Source of the DNA: Arcanobacterium sp.
Lineage (GTDB): Bacteria; Actinomycetota; Actinomycetes; Actinomycetales; Actinomycetaceae
Length of the DNA stretch: 64,000 bases
NCBI GenBank assembly: GCA_022778805.1
Contig: JALFSN010000002.1
Span: 124,001 to 188,000 of the forward strand
Direction: 5' to 3'
Shown here: one piece after another, positions 53,848 to 64,000 of the stretch
How the letters are laid out: each line of letters starts with the position of its first letter
Position numbering within the stretch: position 1 is the stretch's first letter
Program-made: the position numbers and the translations under genes
The notes under the pieces: model-generated
What the model was told of the DNA's origin: nothing
Seen by the model: the letters and a program-made list of their open reading frames with translations, nothing else
The model's database searches: none

Positions 53848-54245
53848 AGACTTCCGCCTCTCAGATGTACCCTCTTCGGCTTACGCGCCTCATTATTTCG
53901 GTCTTTATGCCGGTATGTGGAGCCGTCTCATGCTGCGGTTACTTTTATGCGGCCAGCTTTTTACGTAGCCAGCTCGTACAAGTTGACTGCGTACGAGGCT
54001 AGCTTTTACGCACCCAGCGTTTTATATGGCAATGTCTGAGACGGGGGGGGGCACGTCGCCCCTACGGTCTGCAGTGCCAGCCAGAAAGGACTCGCCTAGC
54101 CAAAAAGACCCGTGCCGGCGCTAACCGGAAAGCCAGTGCCAGCGCCGGAAAAGACCCGTCTAGAAAAGTCCAAGATCCACCCACACCGGCACAGCTCGCC
54201 CGCGCCGGCAACCACTTACACCGACAACGCCTCACATACACTCGG
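53848..54245. promoter_or_regulatory. lysA upstream region with repeats
   Basis: 398 bp without a gene between argS and lysA. It includes repeated AGCTTTTTACG/AGCTTTTACG words near 53951 and 54001. A TATAAA on the minus strand (54026 to 54021) may be the lysA -10. Nearer argS the sequence has many GCCGG/AAAGACC words. Confidence 0.5.
54043..54051. repeat. Nine-G homopolymer upstream of lysA
   Basis: Nine Gs on the + strand (Cs on the lysA strand), 16 bp upstream of the TATAAA proposed as the lysA -10, thus near the -35 position. Same length as the run inside hsdM. Changes in its length would alter the promoter region. Confidence 0.6.
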
Positions 54246-56000
54246 TCACATACGCTCGGGCGCACTCACCCCGAGCAAGTCCAGACCGTTAGCAATCACT
54301 TGGCCAGCCGCATCGTTGAGCCACAGTCGAGCTTCGTGGACGGGTTCCACTGGATCCTCAGCGCGCGGCGTCACGCGGCTCTTGCCGTACCATCCGTGAT
54401 AAGCGCCAGCTAGTTCTTCCAAATAACGCGCCACCCGATGCGGCTCGCGCAGTTCAGCAGCCTGCCCGACGACTTCTGGATAGCGGGCAAGCATCGCCAA
54501 GAGCTCTCCATCAGCCTCACTGCTCAGCAGCGACGGATCGAATGTGCTCCCCGCAGCAGAACGTGCTACCCCATGCGAGGCGGCATTGCGATCCACGGAA
54601 CGGGTACGCGCATACGCATATTGGACGTAATATACGGGATTCTCATTCGTGTGCGACGAGATAAGATTGAGATCAATCTCCAGCGGAGTATCCATAGCCG
54701 CCCGCACCAGCGAATAGCGCGCAGCATCCACGCCGGCCGCATCGACCAAATCGCCCAGGGTAATCACAGTGCCAGCTCGCTTACTCATACGCACTGGCTG
54801 ACCATCGCGCACCAGATTGACGAGCTGACCGATGAGAATCTCCATATTCCCACCTTTTCCGGCAGTATCCCCGAACGCCTTTGCCATGGCATACATACGC
54901 CCGATATAGCCGTGGTGATCAGCGCCTAAAAGATAGATGGCGTGCTGAGCCCCCCGCGCGCGCTTGTCGAGATAGTAGGCAATATCTCCAGCGAAATAGG
55001 CAGCATCACCGTCAGACTTGACGATCACGCGGTCTTTATCGTCCCCGAAATCGGTAGAGCGCAGCCACGTGGCTCCCTGATCTTCATAAATGACACCGAG
55101 CTCACGCAGCTTATCAATAGCCGCCGTCACTGCTCCAGACTCATGGAGCGAATCCTCGTGGAAAAAGACGTCAAAATCTGAGCGGAAATCGTGCAATTCC
55201 TCTTTGATTTCGCCAAACATCAGGTCTACGCCGTACTGACGGAAAAACTCTTGCGCCTGCTCACGCGGCAAGGCTTTCACATCCACATCAGGATGGGCAG
55301 CCATGACGCGCTGGGCAATATCGGCAATATATTCGCCACCATAGCCATTCTCCGGCGTTGGCTCGCCAAGCGCCCGCGCCAGCAAGGACTGCGAGAAATG
55401 ATCGATTTGAGCTCCGTGATCGTTGAAATAGTACTCACGGGTGACGGCGATACCCGTTGCTTCGAGAATACGGGCGAGAGAATCGCCGACGGCTGCCCAG
55501 CGCGCACCCCCAATATGAATAGGCCCCGTTGGGTTGGCGGATACGTATTCGAGATTCACTGCTCCTGGAGCTATGGCAGTGCCTTGCTCACCGCCTTTCT
55601 CATTGCTCTCATTGCCGTTATGAGTGCTCGCTTGTGTACCGCCAGCATTGACTCGCCCATAGGCGTGACCGGCGTCCATAATCATCTTGGCCAATTCGCC
55701 AGCTGCCGCTGCATTGAGCCGCACATTGATGAAACCAGGGCCAGCAATCTCCACCGCAGCTATCGCCGGATGAGCAGCAATGCGCTCCGCAATCACTGAC
55801 GCCAATTCCCTCGGGTTCGTATGCGCTTTTTTCGCCAGCTGCATCGCCACATTCGTAGCCCAGTCGCCATGCTCCCGCGAGCGCGGCCGCTCCACTTTCA
55901 CCTGCTGTGGCACATCCTGTGCTTCAAGCTGGATCTGCCCAGCTGCTACCGCTCTTACTATCTCACTGCGAATAAGCTCTGAAAGTTCTTCTGGCGTCAT
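54246..56000 (-). CDS. argS: Arginyl-tRNA synthetase
   Basis: Class I synthetase charging tRNA-Arg, about 584 residues. HIGH motif [20 protein letters not shown]-like [15 protein letters not shown]-terminal DALR-type anticodon domain with QYAYARTRS. The ATG at 55998-56000 (MTPEELSEL) is preferred over the frame's first codon 45 bp upstream because it matches the family start. A short low-complexity insert (about 145-160) with [11 protein letters not shown] is present. Confidence 0.95.
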   Translation of the reverse strand: MTPEELSELIRSEIVRAVAAGQIQLEAQDVPQQVKVERPRSREHGDWATNVAMQLAKKAHTNPRELASVIAERIAAHPAIAAVEIAGPGFINVRLNAAAAGELAKMIMDAGHAYGRVNAGGTQASTHNGNESNEKGGEQGTAIAPGAVNLEYVSANPTGPIHIGGARWAAVGDSLARILEATGIAVTREYYFNDHGAQIDHFSQSLLARALGEPTPENGYGGEYIADIAQRVMAAHPDVDVKALPREQAQEFFRQYGVDLMFGEIKEELHDFRSDFDVFFHEDSLHESGAVTAAIDKLRELGVIYEDQGATWLRSTDFGDDKDRVIVKSDGDAAYFAGDIAYYLDKRARGAQHAIYLLGADHHGYIGRMYAMAKAFGDTAGKGGNMEILIGQLVNLVRDGQPVRMSKRAGTVITLGDLVDAAGVDAARYSLVRAAMDTPLEIDLNLISSHTNENPVYYVQYAYARTRSVDRNAASHGVARSAAGSTFDPSLLSSEADGELLAMLARYPEVVGQAAELREPHRVARYLEELAGAYHGWYGKSRVTPRAEDPVEPVHEARLWLNDAAGQVIANGLDLLGVSAPERM

Positions 56001-56103
56001 AGAGATTATTCTAAGTGCACTTCTCCAGCTCTCCCTAGCTCGCACGTTGTGAAGCGTACCGCCTATTAGCCAGCTTAGGCTCGTCTGCGCTCCCGCAGTG
56101 CAG

Positions 56104-58860
56104 CTATCGCGCAGCCCTCATGACGTCGTTGAGACATAACGTGCGCAATGCCAAAGACTCACTCAGCGTCACGTCCCCACTCAAAGACGCAGACTCGCTC
56201 AAAGCCTCCGGCGCACTCAGAATATCCACTATGCGCTCCTCGCCAGCATCCAGATCAAAGAAGTTGTCGCTCAGAATGGCTGTACCATCGCCAAGGTACA
56301 GCTCACATCCCATCGTGAAATGCTCTGCGCGCACGCGAATATGAGCTGTGCCAGAAGAGTCGCATTCCACTGCGGCGTGAAGACCAGCCTGCGGAAAGGC
56401 GAAATCTTTCGGCGGTACGAGAAGTTGCGTACACCTCGCCACCACCTGGCCGCGACTATCCACAGCATCAGCCCTGATATGCAGCGATGCCTGAGCCTCG
56501 GTGGTGTAGGTACCATATGCCCATTCTGCAAACGTATTCATGTGCAGACGCCCCACATGAGCAGGTACTTCACCAGAAGTGACGACGGCGCCGTCATTAT
56601 CCTCAACTCTCCACCGCAGCATTCCCTGCCAGCTCTCCGCACCGATATTGGATATCCCTATCGACGCCATCTGAGCTGCAGAATCGACGCGAATGATGGG
56701 GATGACGGGTGCGTAGAAACGCTTCGTAAAATATTGCTGAGCTTTCCACCGTCCGTAGTAATCCACACCGCTCCACGAGACCACCGGCCAGCAGTCGTTG
56801 AGCTGCCAGAGAATCACGCCACGGCAGTAGTCGGACTGCGCGCGAAAGTGTCCCACGGAGTACTCCATAATTCGCCCTGCCATCAGCTGCGAAAGATAGA
56901 CGTAGTGGACAAAATCGTGAGGAACAGCATAATCTCGCCGCATGTAGAGCTCAATCACCTGATTGCCATTGAGGCTCTTCTGATGAGCCAGCATCACCGG
57001 ACTATAAGGCTGCAAATCAGCGCGATCGCGCACAAAAGTGCGAAGCGTCTCAACGGCTGGATAACTTTGGAAACCCATTTCAGACATAAAACGCGGGTTC
57101 ATCTGCTGGATAGATTCCACCAAGGCATTGCCATCATACGGGAAGTAATAGTGCATATCTCCTAGATCGGCATAGTCAAAGAATGACGTCGCCGTTCGTG
57201 GTGTCGGAGTCGATGGAGACGAATGCACGAATGGGATAGTGGGAGCGACGCGAGCGATTTCGCGCGGAATTACCTCAAGGAACAGAGCCCGATAGGCATC
57301 CCATATCGTTTCTGCCTGGCTCGGCGAAACCGGATCTGGCATCCCGAAGAGTTTGCGCAACGCCCCCGTGCGCTCCTCTACCGACGTCACAGTGACGAAG
57401 ACGCTTTCAATTTCGTTATTCCCACACAGCAGCGCTAAGCATGGGTGGCTCGCCAGCCGAGCAGCCTGTTGGGAGACCTCTGCAGCTACATTCTCCATAA
57501 AATCAGAGCTCGGCAGATAGAAGCTGGAGGCAAACATCAGGTCCTGCCACACCAGAATGCCAGCTTCGTCGCACATATCGTAAAACTCGTCATCAGGGTA
57601 GTAGGCGCCGCCCCAGACGCGAATCATCGTGACGTTTGCCGCACGGCAATTATCGATATGCCGACGCCAGCGCGAATGATCGGTGCGCATCAGCAGTGCA
57701 TCATCAATCACGAGATTTTCGCCCGTGACGAATATCTGTTCGCCATTGACGACGAACGCGAACGCTGCTCCAGTGCCGTCCGGTTCCCTACACAGATCGA
57801 CTGTCCGCAAGCCGACGCGTTTTTCAAGAGTCTGCGGCGGTCTACAATCTGCACTCTCTAGCGTGACGCGGATGGTGTAGAGGGGCTGATCGCCATAACC
57901 AGCGACATGCCACAACTGCGGATGAGGAATCATCACGTGCAGCGGTTCGACCTGCACGCCCGCTTCCCCGCATCTCTTACCAGATCTCTTATCGTCACCA
58001 AATCCGCTACTCGCACCAGCTTTGCCACCTACATCTGGCATCCCATCCGCATCGGTGGAGCACGGCGTCACTGGTTGCTCTATATGACCTACCAGAGAGC
58101 CATCGGGGCCGTACACCTGCACCTGGATCTCATAGCCACCCCTAGTGCGCTCGCCACTGGGCAGCAGTTCTCGCTGGAAATGCGCCAGCGTCTCAGAATC
58201 GGCCAGCAGTTCCAGTTGTGGCTCGATAGTCAGCTCTACGCTTCCCGCCGTATGCTCCTGCGTCACTGAGAAGCCGTCAATCACCACGCCGCTCTGTCCG
58301 AGTATATAGAGGCTTTTCCAGATGCCCATATCTGGCAAACTGATTCCCCAATCCCAGCCAAACATACAGCTAGCTTGGCGAATGAGGGCGAAGCTATTGC
58401 CTAAAGGGTTCTCGTGAGATTGTATAAACTGGCGTGACGACGCAAACTCAATGCGAATGCTGTTAGTGCCTGGGTGTACATAAGGCTTCACGTCGAAATG
58501 CCACGTTCGATGCATATTGTTGGCGGTACCGACCTCAGTGCCGTTCACGAAGACCTTGGCCAGCGTGACGAGACCTTCGCATACCAGCTCAATCCGCTCC
58601 TCCTCCAGCAGTTCTTCGCTCACCTCACATACACGCTCGAAAGCGTAGTCCGCATCGAAAAAGGTCTGCACCTGGGCTTCATTCTGGCCGTCATAAGGAT
58701 CTGGCATAAGTCCGGCACGCAGTAGCTCAGTTGCTACCGTCGTTGGTACCTGCACCACCAGCGGCAGAGCCTCCAAAGTATCGGCGCACGGCAAGCTAGC
58801 AATTGATGCCGCAGAGACGGACAGCTCCCATGTGCCATCAAGATCAATCTTTGTGCTCAT
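56104..58860 (-). CDS. Glycoside hydrolase family 2, beta-mannosidase-type
   Basis: 918 residues, cytoplasmic. N-terminal sugar-binding domain (LDGTWELSV...[17 protein letters not shown]), immunoglobulin-like domain, then a TIM barrel with [10 protein letters not shown] (acid/base E483) and [11 protein letters not shown] (nucleophile E594), as in GH2 mannosidases. Where beta-mannosidases have GANWIPAD this protein has [11 protein letters not shown], a divergence at the substrate-proximal loop. A low-complexity insert spans about 265-300. The start overlaps the transporter stop (ATGA), so the sugar enters through the GPH carrier and is cut inside. It probably releases mannose from host N-glycan-derived mannosyl-GlcNAc or similar; exact substrate inferred. 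Confidence 0.88.
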   Translation of the reverse strand: MSTKIDLDGTWELSVSAASIASLPCADTLEALPLVVQVPTTVATELLRAGLMPDPYDGQNEAQVQTFFDADYAFERVCEVSEELLEEERIELVCEGLVTLAKVFVNGTEVGTANNMHRTWHFDVKPYVHPGTNSIRIEFASSRQFIQSHENPLGNSFALIRQASCMFGWDWGISLPDMGIWKSLYILGQSGVVIDGFSVTQEHTAGSVELTIEPQLELLADSETLAHFQRELLPSGERTRGGYEIQVQVYGPDGSLVGHIEQPVTPCSTDADGMPDVGGKAGASSGFGDDKRSGKRCGEAGVQVEPLHVMIPHPQLWHVAGYGDQPLYTIRVTLESADCRPPQTLEKRVGLRTVDLCREPDGTGAAFAFVVNGEQIFVTGENLVIDDALLMRTDHSRWRRHIDNCRAANVTMIRVWGGAYYPDDEFYDMCDEAGILVWQDLMFASSFYLPSSDFMENVAAEVSQQAARLASHPCLALLCGNNEIESVFVTVTSVEERTGALRKLFGMPDPVSPSQAETIWDAYRALFLEVIPREIARVAPTIPFVHSSPSTPTPRTATSFFDYADLGDMHYYFPYDGNALVESIQQMNPRFMSEMGFQSYPAVETLRTFVRDRADLQPYSPVMLAHQKSLNGNQVIELYMRRDYAVPHDFVHYVYLSQLMAGRIMEYSVGHFRAQSDYCRGVILWQLNDCWPVVSWSGVDYYGRWKAQQYFTKRFYAPVIPIIRVDSAAQMASIGISNIGAESWQGMLRWRVEDNDGAVVTSGEVPAHVGRLHMNTFAEWAYGTYTTEAQASLHIRADAVDSRGQVVARCTQLLVPPKDFAFPQAGLHAAVECDSSGTAHIRVRAEHFTMGCELYLGDGTAILSDNFFDLDAGEERIVDILSAPEALSESASLSGDVTLSESLALRTLCLNDVMRAAR

Positions 58861-60434
58861 TTGCTTACTCCCACCTGGCGCGCCGCCGTTGTACCTTTCT
58901 CTGCCACTGCCACTTCGGCCTTTGGCCCTTTCGTCGTCACCGCTCCGGTCTTTGGCGCTCTTGCCTCTGCCACCGCGCCCTTTGACGCACGTGACGCACG
59001 CGCAGCCGCTTTCCTGACGTCAGCTCTCAAGGCGGCACTCAGCCCTGTTTCCGCCTCATCATGCGAGATTTCGCCCTTATTGGCCAGGATCATCAGCTTC
59101 ACATCAGCAGATCGGATTCTGTAAAAGTGGAAGATAATGAGCGAGAGTGCAGCGCCCACAAGCGGCATGAACGTGCATAAAAACCAGATGCCGTTCGTCG
59201 TCGTTGCACTCTGCACTATGCCGGCTCCCTCGCGATAGCCAAAGATTTGCAAGCCAAACATTGCCAGTGCTCCCGTGATGGCAACGATCAGTTTGTTCAT
59301 GAATGATTTCATCGAGAATGCGATCCCCTGCGCACGCACGCCCATTGTGAACTGCGCATATTCAATGCAGTCAGCCACAAACGTAGCACTTGCCACGATG
59401 GCAAATGAATCGAAAAACGAGCGAACGAAGATCAAAGCAACAACGATCCACGGGTGGCCAAACCCAACCAGAAATATGATGAGATTCATTGCCATCGAGA
59501 CGCAGACAGTGACGATATAGACCCAAAACTTTTCAAAGCGCGCGATAATTTTCGGCACAAATAGCGCGGTGATGAGCACCGGCAGCGCGGAAGCTAGCGT
59601 GATGAGCGTCATCCAATCTGGCCCGCCAAACACGTCCTCGGCAAGGTAGACGTTCAACGTCAAACCAAAATTAGTGCTCTGCCCTATAACGGCTGTGCCG
59701 ACAAAGATCAACAGGTACTTGTTGTGCAGCAGCGACCCAACGATATCGCGCACATTAAGATCTGACTGCGCAGTGGTGGCGTGACGCTCTTTGACGAAAA
59801 GCGGCAGCCACAGCATATTCAACGCACAGAGGACAGCCATCACAATGCCGGTGGCCGTCCACCCAATAGTCGGATACAGCATAGGCACAACAATCGCCAC
59901 AATAATGCCGCCCAGATACACAAAGAAAGCCGTCAGCGAGAAGAGAAAATTGCGCTCGTAAGTGTTGGCAGTCATTGTAGTGGCGCTGGAGTTCGTGGGA
60001 GTATCATACATCGTGTAGCACGTGCCCCACAGCAGATTGGCCGCCAGTGCCCACAGCACCTTGCCAGGCAAAGAGATATTCAACGGCATAATAAACATGA
60101 AGACCGTCGTGATGGGGATAGCGATGGACGCCGCACGCAACCACGGTTTGTACTTGCCACCGCGCAGATTCACGCGATCCACCGTCACCCCAAACACCGG
60201 ATCAATGACGGCGTCCCAGATTTTAGAAATCACAAAAATAACGCCCACCGTCACTGCTGCAATACCGCTATCCGTAAGGAATTTTTGCAGGTAGCTCATC
60301 ACCAGGTAGTAAGAAAAAATGCCGCCGAAGGCAAACAGCCCATACGCCAGCCGCTCTCTTCGCATAGTTTCAAAAGGAGTATCAAGGGAAGCTCTCCGCG
60401 CCGTATCCGTCGCGCCCGTCGTGCCCTGTTTCAT
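58857..60434 (-). CDS. GPH-family sugar:cation symporter (MelB-like)
   Basis: 525 residues with twelve hydrophobic segments. The GPH signature region IWDAVIDPVFGVTVDRVNLRGG and the MYDTPTNSSATTMTAN segment are typical. After the last helix comes a cytoplasmic tail of about 80 residues, rich in Ala/Lys/Gly, ending QVGVSK. GAGGATGAGCG precedes the ATG. Coupled to the mannosidase-type gene by an ATGA overlap, so it should import the corresponding mannoside. Confidence 0.9.
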   Translation of the reverse strand: MKQGTTGATDTARRASLDTPFETMRRERLAYGLFAFGGIFSYYLVMSYLQKFLTDSGIAAVTVGVIFVISKIWDAVIDPVFGVTVDRVNLRGGKYKPWLRAASIAIPITTVFMFIMPLNISLPGKVLWALAANLLWGTCYTMYDTPTNSSATTMTANTYERNFLFSLTAFFVYLGGIIVAIVVPMLYPTIGWTATGIVMAVLCALNMLWLPLFVKERHATTAQSDLNVRDIVGSLLHNKYLLIFVGTAVIGQSTNFGLTLNVYLAEDVFGGPDWMTLITLASALPVLITALFVPKIIARFEKFWVYIVTVCVSMAMNLIIFLVGFGHPWIVVALIFVRSFFDSFAIVASATFVADCIEYAQFTMGVRAQGIAFSMKSFMNKLIVAITGALAMFGLQIFGYREGAGIVQSATTTNGIWFLCTFMPLVGAALSLIIFHFYRIRSADVKLMILANKGEISHDEAETGLSAALRADVRKAAARASRASKGAVAEARAPKTGAVTTKGPKAEVAVAEKGTTAARQVGVSK

Positions 60435-60762
60435 CGCTCATCCTCTTCCGCACATCTTTGTGCCGCTATCTCGGGTGCGTGGCACACAGACGCTATATGG
60501 CGTATATAGCAGACCCGCAGACACCGAGAATCAGATCTCATGTAGCCTCAGTGTCACTCGGCGTCAGCTCCGATAATTGTATATTTCGTTCAAGATTTGC
60601 ATATTTTGGGCATATAATGTGGCTGCGTAGATGTACGACTTAATGCGTCGCTATACGCTAATACGTCGTCACTATGCGCCCGACGTCACTATGCGTTTGA
60701 CGCCGTTACCATCACAATGCGCTCGCCGTCACCATGGGCTGACGCCGTCACAAGGAGGGGCT
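60435..60762. promoter_or_regulatory. Divergent promoter region, transporter and AraC-type gene
   Basis: Contains a near-consensus TATAAT at 60613-60618 preceded by GGGCA, the likely -10 of the rightward regulator, with GCATAT repeated before it. From 60650 to 60755 the words ATGCG, CGTCAC and GACGCCGT recur several times. No gene is supportable upstream of the ATG at 60763. Confidence 0.6.
60492..60510. promoter_or_regulatory. Operator-like palindrome for the mannoside operon
   Basis: GCTATAT-GGCGT-ATATAGC is a perfect 7-bp inverted repeat with a 5-base spacer, 58 bp upstream of the transporter start. Its TATATA may overlap the leftward -10. The divergent AraC-type regulator is the likely ligand. 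Confidence 0.6.
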
Positions 60763-61608
60763 ATGAGCATGCAACAGGCGTTTCAATCAGCGCACTTGCG
60801 CCTTGAGAGTGGCTACATGCATCACCGCTACGAAGACGAGCAAGTGTTTCTGCGAGCATTTTTCCACCGTCCCACGCCGGATGCTCACGCACTCGATACT
60901 CTGCCGGATTACACCGCAGTTCTCGGCCCAACGAAGTTGCGTGCACTCAAGAATGCGGCCATCTGCTTTGTGACCGTCACCTGCCGAGCTGCTATTGATG
61001 AAGGCGTCCCCAGCGAGATGAGCTTTGCCCTCAGCGACTATTTTGTTCAGGCCGTCGAACGGGGAGAGACGGCTACAGCGGCAGAGAAGACCATGCGAGA
61101 AATGCTGCTGACATACTACGTCGCAGTGCAACGCGCACACATCAACCCAGCCTATCCGCCCCTAGTGCGCAAAGCCCTTGCCCACATTCACAACCACGTA
61201 TACGAAAAGACCTCTGCCGCCGCGATTGCGCAGTTGAGCGGCACGTCCATTTCGACGTTGAATCGAGCCTTGAATGCCACCCTAGGATATACCACTGTGC
61301 CATGCATTCACCGAGCTAAGGTGCAGGAGGCAGCCTATCTTTTGGGCACGCTGCATCAAAGTGTCACAGATGTGGCTATTGCACTGGGATTTGCCAATAT
61401 CAGCCACTTCTCTCGCACATTTGCGAAATACATGAGGGTAACGCCGTCTCAGTACCGACTTGCCCACGATCAACTCGATAGCAGCCAGCAATCTGATCGC
61501 CACCAGCAGTCTAAGTATCGCCAACCCGAGAGCGAGCAGCGTCCGAATCCGGCAGGGCTAACGCCATTCCCGCGCCACATCAATGCTATTAGTTTTTCTA
61601 CTTGCTAG
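60763..61608 (+). CDS. AraC-family transcriptional regulator
   Basis: 281 residues from the ATG at 60763, which has AAGGAGGGG upstream; the longer frame from 60631 lacks a site. The C-terminal AraC DNA-binding domain contains two HTH motifs: AAAIAQLSGTSISTLNRALN and VTDVAIALGFANISHFSRTF, ending VTPSQYRL. The N-terminal effector domain is not a recognisable cupin. A Gln/Ser-rich tail follows. Divergent from the transporter-mannosidase operon, it probably regulates it. Confidence 0.9.
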   Translation: MSMQQAFQSAHLRLESGYMHHRYEDEQVFLRAFFHRPTPDAHALDTLPDYTAVLGPTKLRALKNAAICFVTVTCRAAIDEGVPSEMSFALSDYFVQAVERGETATAAEKTMREMLLTYYVAVQRAHINPAYPPLVRKALAHIHNHVYEKTSAAAIAQLSGTSISTLNRALNATLGYTTVPCIHRAKVQEAAYLLGTLHQSVTDVAIALGFANISHFSRTFAKYMRVTPSQYRLAHDQLDSSQQSDRHQQSKYRQPESEQRPNPAGLTPFPRHINAISFSTC

Positions 61609-61866
61609 CAGTTTTTTCGTCTCGTCAGTTGCGGTTTTGCCAAGACTAGCCAGTTGTTTTTGCAAGGCTAGCCAGTTGTCCCTCAGCGACCAGTTGCACG
61701 ATTAGCCCTCTAGTCCTGGCAATTTTTAAGTTCAGACAACTCTGCTACATCAGCAGTTGTGTGCTCCATGCCTGGCTGCATGAGCGACAGCATTGTCCCA
61801 CGCTGTTTCCTCGATTTTATCGACGATTTTCATCGGTACTTTTTGAAGAAATGACAGCCTTAGCAC
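61609..61866. repeat. Spacer with CTAGCCAGTTG repeats
   Basis: Downstream of the AraC-type gene, CTAGCCAGTTG occurs twice (near 61647 and 61670) with a third diverged copy (GACCAGTTGCACG, near 61689). No gene is seen. Confidence 0.5.
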
Positions 61867-61940
61867 AAAATCCCCACCCGCTTCAGATACTGCGCTCAAC
61901 GCAATAGCTGAGCGTATGTCTGAACGCGGGTGGGGATTTT
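61867..61940. terminator. Bidirectional terminator
   Basis: AAAATCCCCACCCGC (61867-61881) pairs perfectly with 61926-61940, giving A- and T-rich ends for both directions. The arms extend further with imperfect pairing (TTCAGATAC with GTATGTCTGAA, and CGCTCA with TGAGCG). It lies between the convergent AraC-type gene and the surface-protein gene. Confidence 0.85.
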
Positions 61941-62050
61941 TACTGATCGCCGACGCCGCAATCGCGCGTGCGCGCCATCATGTGCGCTATGCGCGTGCAT
62001 GCGGAATTTTGCGCATTTCCGCTCTGGCGGCACTACGCAGCCTGAGAAAC

Positions 62051-64000
62051 TTACGCAATGAAACGTCGGCGCATAGCTAATACCGCAGCGCCGGCCATTG
62101 CCAGTGCGATAGCCACCGGCAGCACCGCACCCGCGTGCACGCCCGTGCGGGAAAGCACAGGTACACTCTCGATATTTCCCTCGCCAGAGATATCAGCGCC
62201 TTTATCAGCGCCTTTACCCGGAATGCCAGGGGTCACTGAGCCAGATTGAGCTGGATGTTCAATGCCAGGCTGGACAGGTTTTTCAGCACCAGGTTTTTCA
62301 GTGCTCGTTCCTGCTCCAGGCTGCTCGGTGCCAGGTCCTACACCGCCGCTGCCAGGCTCCTCGCTGCCACACTGCAGCTCAGCACGAGTCGGAGCAGTCC
62401 ACTCCTACTTCATTTGTTCACCCTGCGGCAACGCAAACCCATCACGAGCCTGCGCCGTCACAGTCACGGTTTCACCATAGCCATACTCCACACGCCCATT
62501 CACATCCGGAGTAAGTACCTTATCCCCAACCTTCACTGTATAAACCACACCATCCACCAACGTAAGCTGCACAGACGGCTTAGTATCACAGTTGGCCGGA
62601 TCACTAGCACCAGGTGTCACATTAGACATAGCACCAGGAACCGCCGTCACCGTAGGCTCAGCCTGGGCGGAACCAGCACTAAAGGTGTGTGCCCACATCC
62701 ATTCACCCTCAGCTAACTGCCAGCCATCTGCCGCAGCCGCTGTGATCTGCACAGTATCTTGCCCTGCTGGAAGCGAGTGGACGCCAGGATCCACCGCATT
62801 GCCATTAATCAAATACCGCACTCCCTCCACTTCTGGAATGGTGTAGGTATCATTTTCACTGCCGTCTTCGTCGGTAAACACTGGCGCCTCAGGAGTGAGC
62901 TGTACGTACTGCCCACGCACATCTATTTCCGCAGCTCCGGCAAATTGCTGCCCGTTTTGCGCTGACAGCGCATTGAAACGCACATACCGCGCCCGCACTA
63001 CATCTGGAAATTCAATCACAGCGCGGCTGGCATCAGTGAGCGCGCCGTGAGCGGCATCGTGCCACTGCTGCCCATCTGTAGAATACTGCACTGAATAGTT
63101 GGCCACGATCCCATTGGCAGGATAAACATCTTGCCGAGGAGTATAACGCAAGGCAGAGACCTCTGCCATCGTTCCGGTATCTACTTGAATCCAATGCGGC
63201 ATCGGAGCTACCGACGGATTATATTGCGAATGCCACTGCGTGCCGATTACCCCATCGCAGGCGTGCTCGGGATGCCCAGAATTACCATCCTGCTCTCCTG
63301 TGGCTTCAAAGTCGGAAGCCGTACACTGCCAGTTTTCACGATCTAACCATTCGCTCACGCCTTGCACCCCATAAGCATTAATTTCTGCACCGCCAGCAAA
63401 ATGCGAGCCATTGTGTGACGACGTAGCCGTGAGCTTGAAATATCTGAAAGAACGCTTATCCTGAGGAATCTCAATAAACTTTTCAGTTTTATCGCTCGAA
63501 AACTCTGCCGCTTCCACAACTGTTTCCCAAGCCTGTCCATCCGTAGAGACTTCTAGCTTATAACCTTTGATGTCTCCATTCGTGACGGTGGCGTTCTGCC
63601 GAGGCAGGTAGCTCAGACGACACACTTCGTTCACGCGCCCCATATCCACCTGCAACCAATGCGGATAAGGAGTTTGAGTAGGAGTCCACTGCGTGTGCCA
63701 AATCGTGGCTGGGTTGCCATCGATCATATTGCGCGCCGGATCTTGTTCATTGCCAGTAAGCTGCGCAGAATCAGCGCTAGCTTCCCAGTCTGTACGAGCG
63801 ATAGCGGTATAGCAAGGATCAACCTCAGGCTCTTGCGATGCCGTGGGCTCGTCATCGGTAGGCACTCCCTCAAAGAGCAATACCTCAAAGGGATCAAGCT
63901 CAATGTAATACGGAGCATCCTCACTACTCACCCAAGGCTCGGCGGCGCCGTCACGCTCTACGAATCTAAAACGTCGCGCTTGCCCCTCCGGCACTTCCAA
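62051..64000 (-). pseudogene. Large cell-wall-anchored surface protein, 3' part, interrupted by an in-frame amber codon
   Basis: The reading frame enters from the right edge. It starts with a beta-sandwich remnant (YYIELDPFEVLLFEG) like the end of a glycoside-hydrolase module. Two F5/8-type C (CBM32-like) domains follow: one with NMIDGNPATIWHTQWTPTQ and HWLQVDMGRVNEV, one with HACDGVIGTQWHSQYNPS and HWIQVDTGTMAEV. Two Ig-like repeats come next. A TAG at 62405-62407 stops it after QGEQMK. The same frame continues for 118 codons with EWTAPTRAEL, a Pro/Gly/Glu-rich spacer and a wall-sorting end: LSRTG (62141-62155), a hydrophobic helix and MRRRFIA. The LSRTG motif differs from LPxTG by Ser for Pro. 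If read through, the protein would be sorted to the wall; as is, the anchor is lost. Confidence 0.8.

Noticed and set aside
53752-54039. Plus-strand 95-residue frame upstream of lysA
   Set aside because: It overlaps the 5' end of lysA in antisense and consists partly of short repeats.

Overview
The window looks like a chromosomal segment of a moderately high-GC Gram-positive actinobacterium, probably in or near the Actinomycetaceae. This is inferred from the argS-lysA pairing, ClpC and ClpB together, a DUF6457-type protein near molybdenum genes, a nitrobindin/FABP-type gene next to ygfZ, and a surface protein ending in a sortase-like signal. No species is claimed. No rRNA, tRNA, CRISPR array or insertion sequence was seen.

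Positions 1-27321 form a molybdenum region. After the 5' end of a pyruvate,phosphate dikinase gene (left edge) come moaC, moeA, a moeB-like gene, a mogA-moaE fusion, mobA, moaD and moaA, which together make the molybdenum cofactor. Two molybdopterin oxidoreductase operons follow. A dmsABC-type operon (minus strand) has a TorD-type chaperone and a multidomain Fe-S protein downstream. A tetrathionate-reductase-like operon in the order B-C-A (plus strand) is followed by a second Fe-S protein of the same design. A TetR-type regulator and tatB lie between the operons, and similar 16-bp palindromes lie in front of both. Molybdate transport (modA and a modB-modC fusion), tatA and tatC close the region. 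Uptake, cofactor synthesis, folding, Tat export and two terminal reductases thus sit within 27 kb, which suggests an anaerobic respiration module.

Positions 27611-42734 are mostly housekeeping and stress genes: an MFS transporter, azlD with a frameshifted azlC, yceI, clpC, dtd, ygfZ, a nitrobindin-like gene, a membrane protein, clpB and an amidohydrolase. A ClgR-like box lies upstream of clpC and a HAIR-like element upstream of clpB.

Positions 42735-49550 are a decayed defence island. hsdM has an amber codon, a frameshift at a run of nine Gs and an altered SAM motif. hsdS is in pieces and a YafQ-like toxin has lost its start. Between them an exonuclease-BRCT gene and a RhuM-type gene are intact. 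A DUF4143 ATPase with a striking upstream dyad closes the island.

Positions 49709-56000 hold gluQ, a YbaK-like deacylase, a NUDIX hydrolase, lysA and argS. Positions 56104-64000 form a glycan-use locus: a GH2 beta-mannosidase-type enzyme, a GPH sugar transporter, a divergent AraC regulator with a likely operator, and the 3' part of a large surface protein with two F5/8-type domains. An in-frame amber codon separates that protein from its cell-wall anchor.
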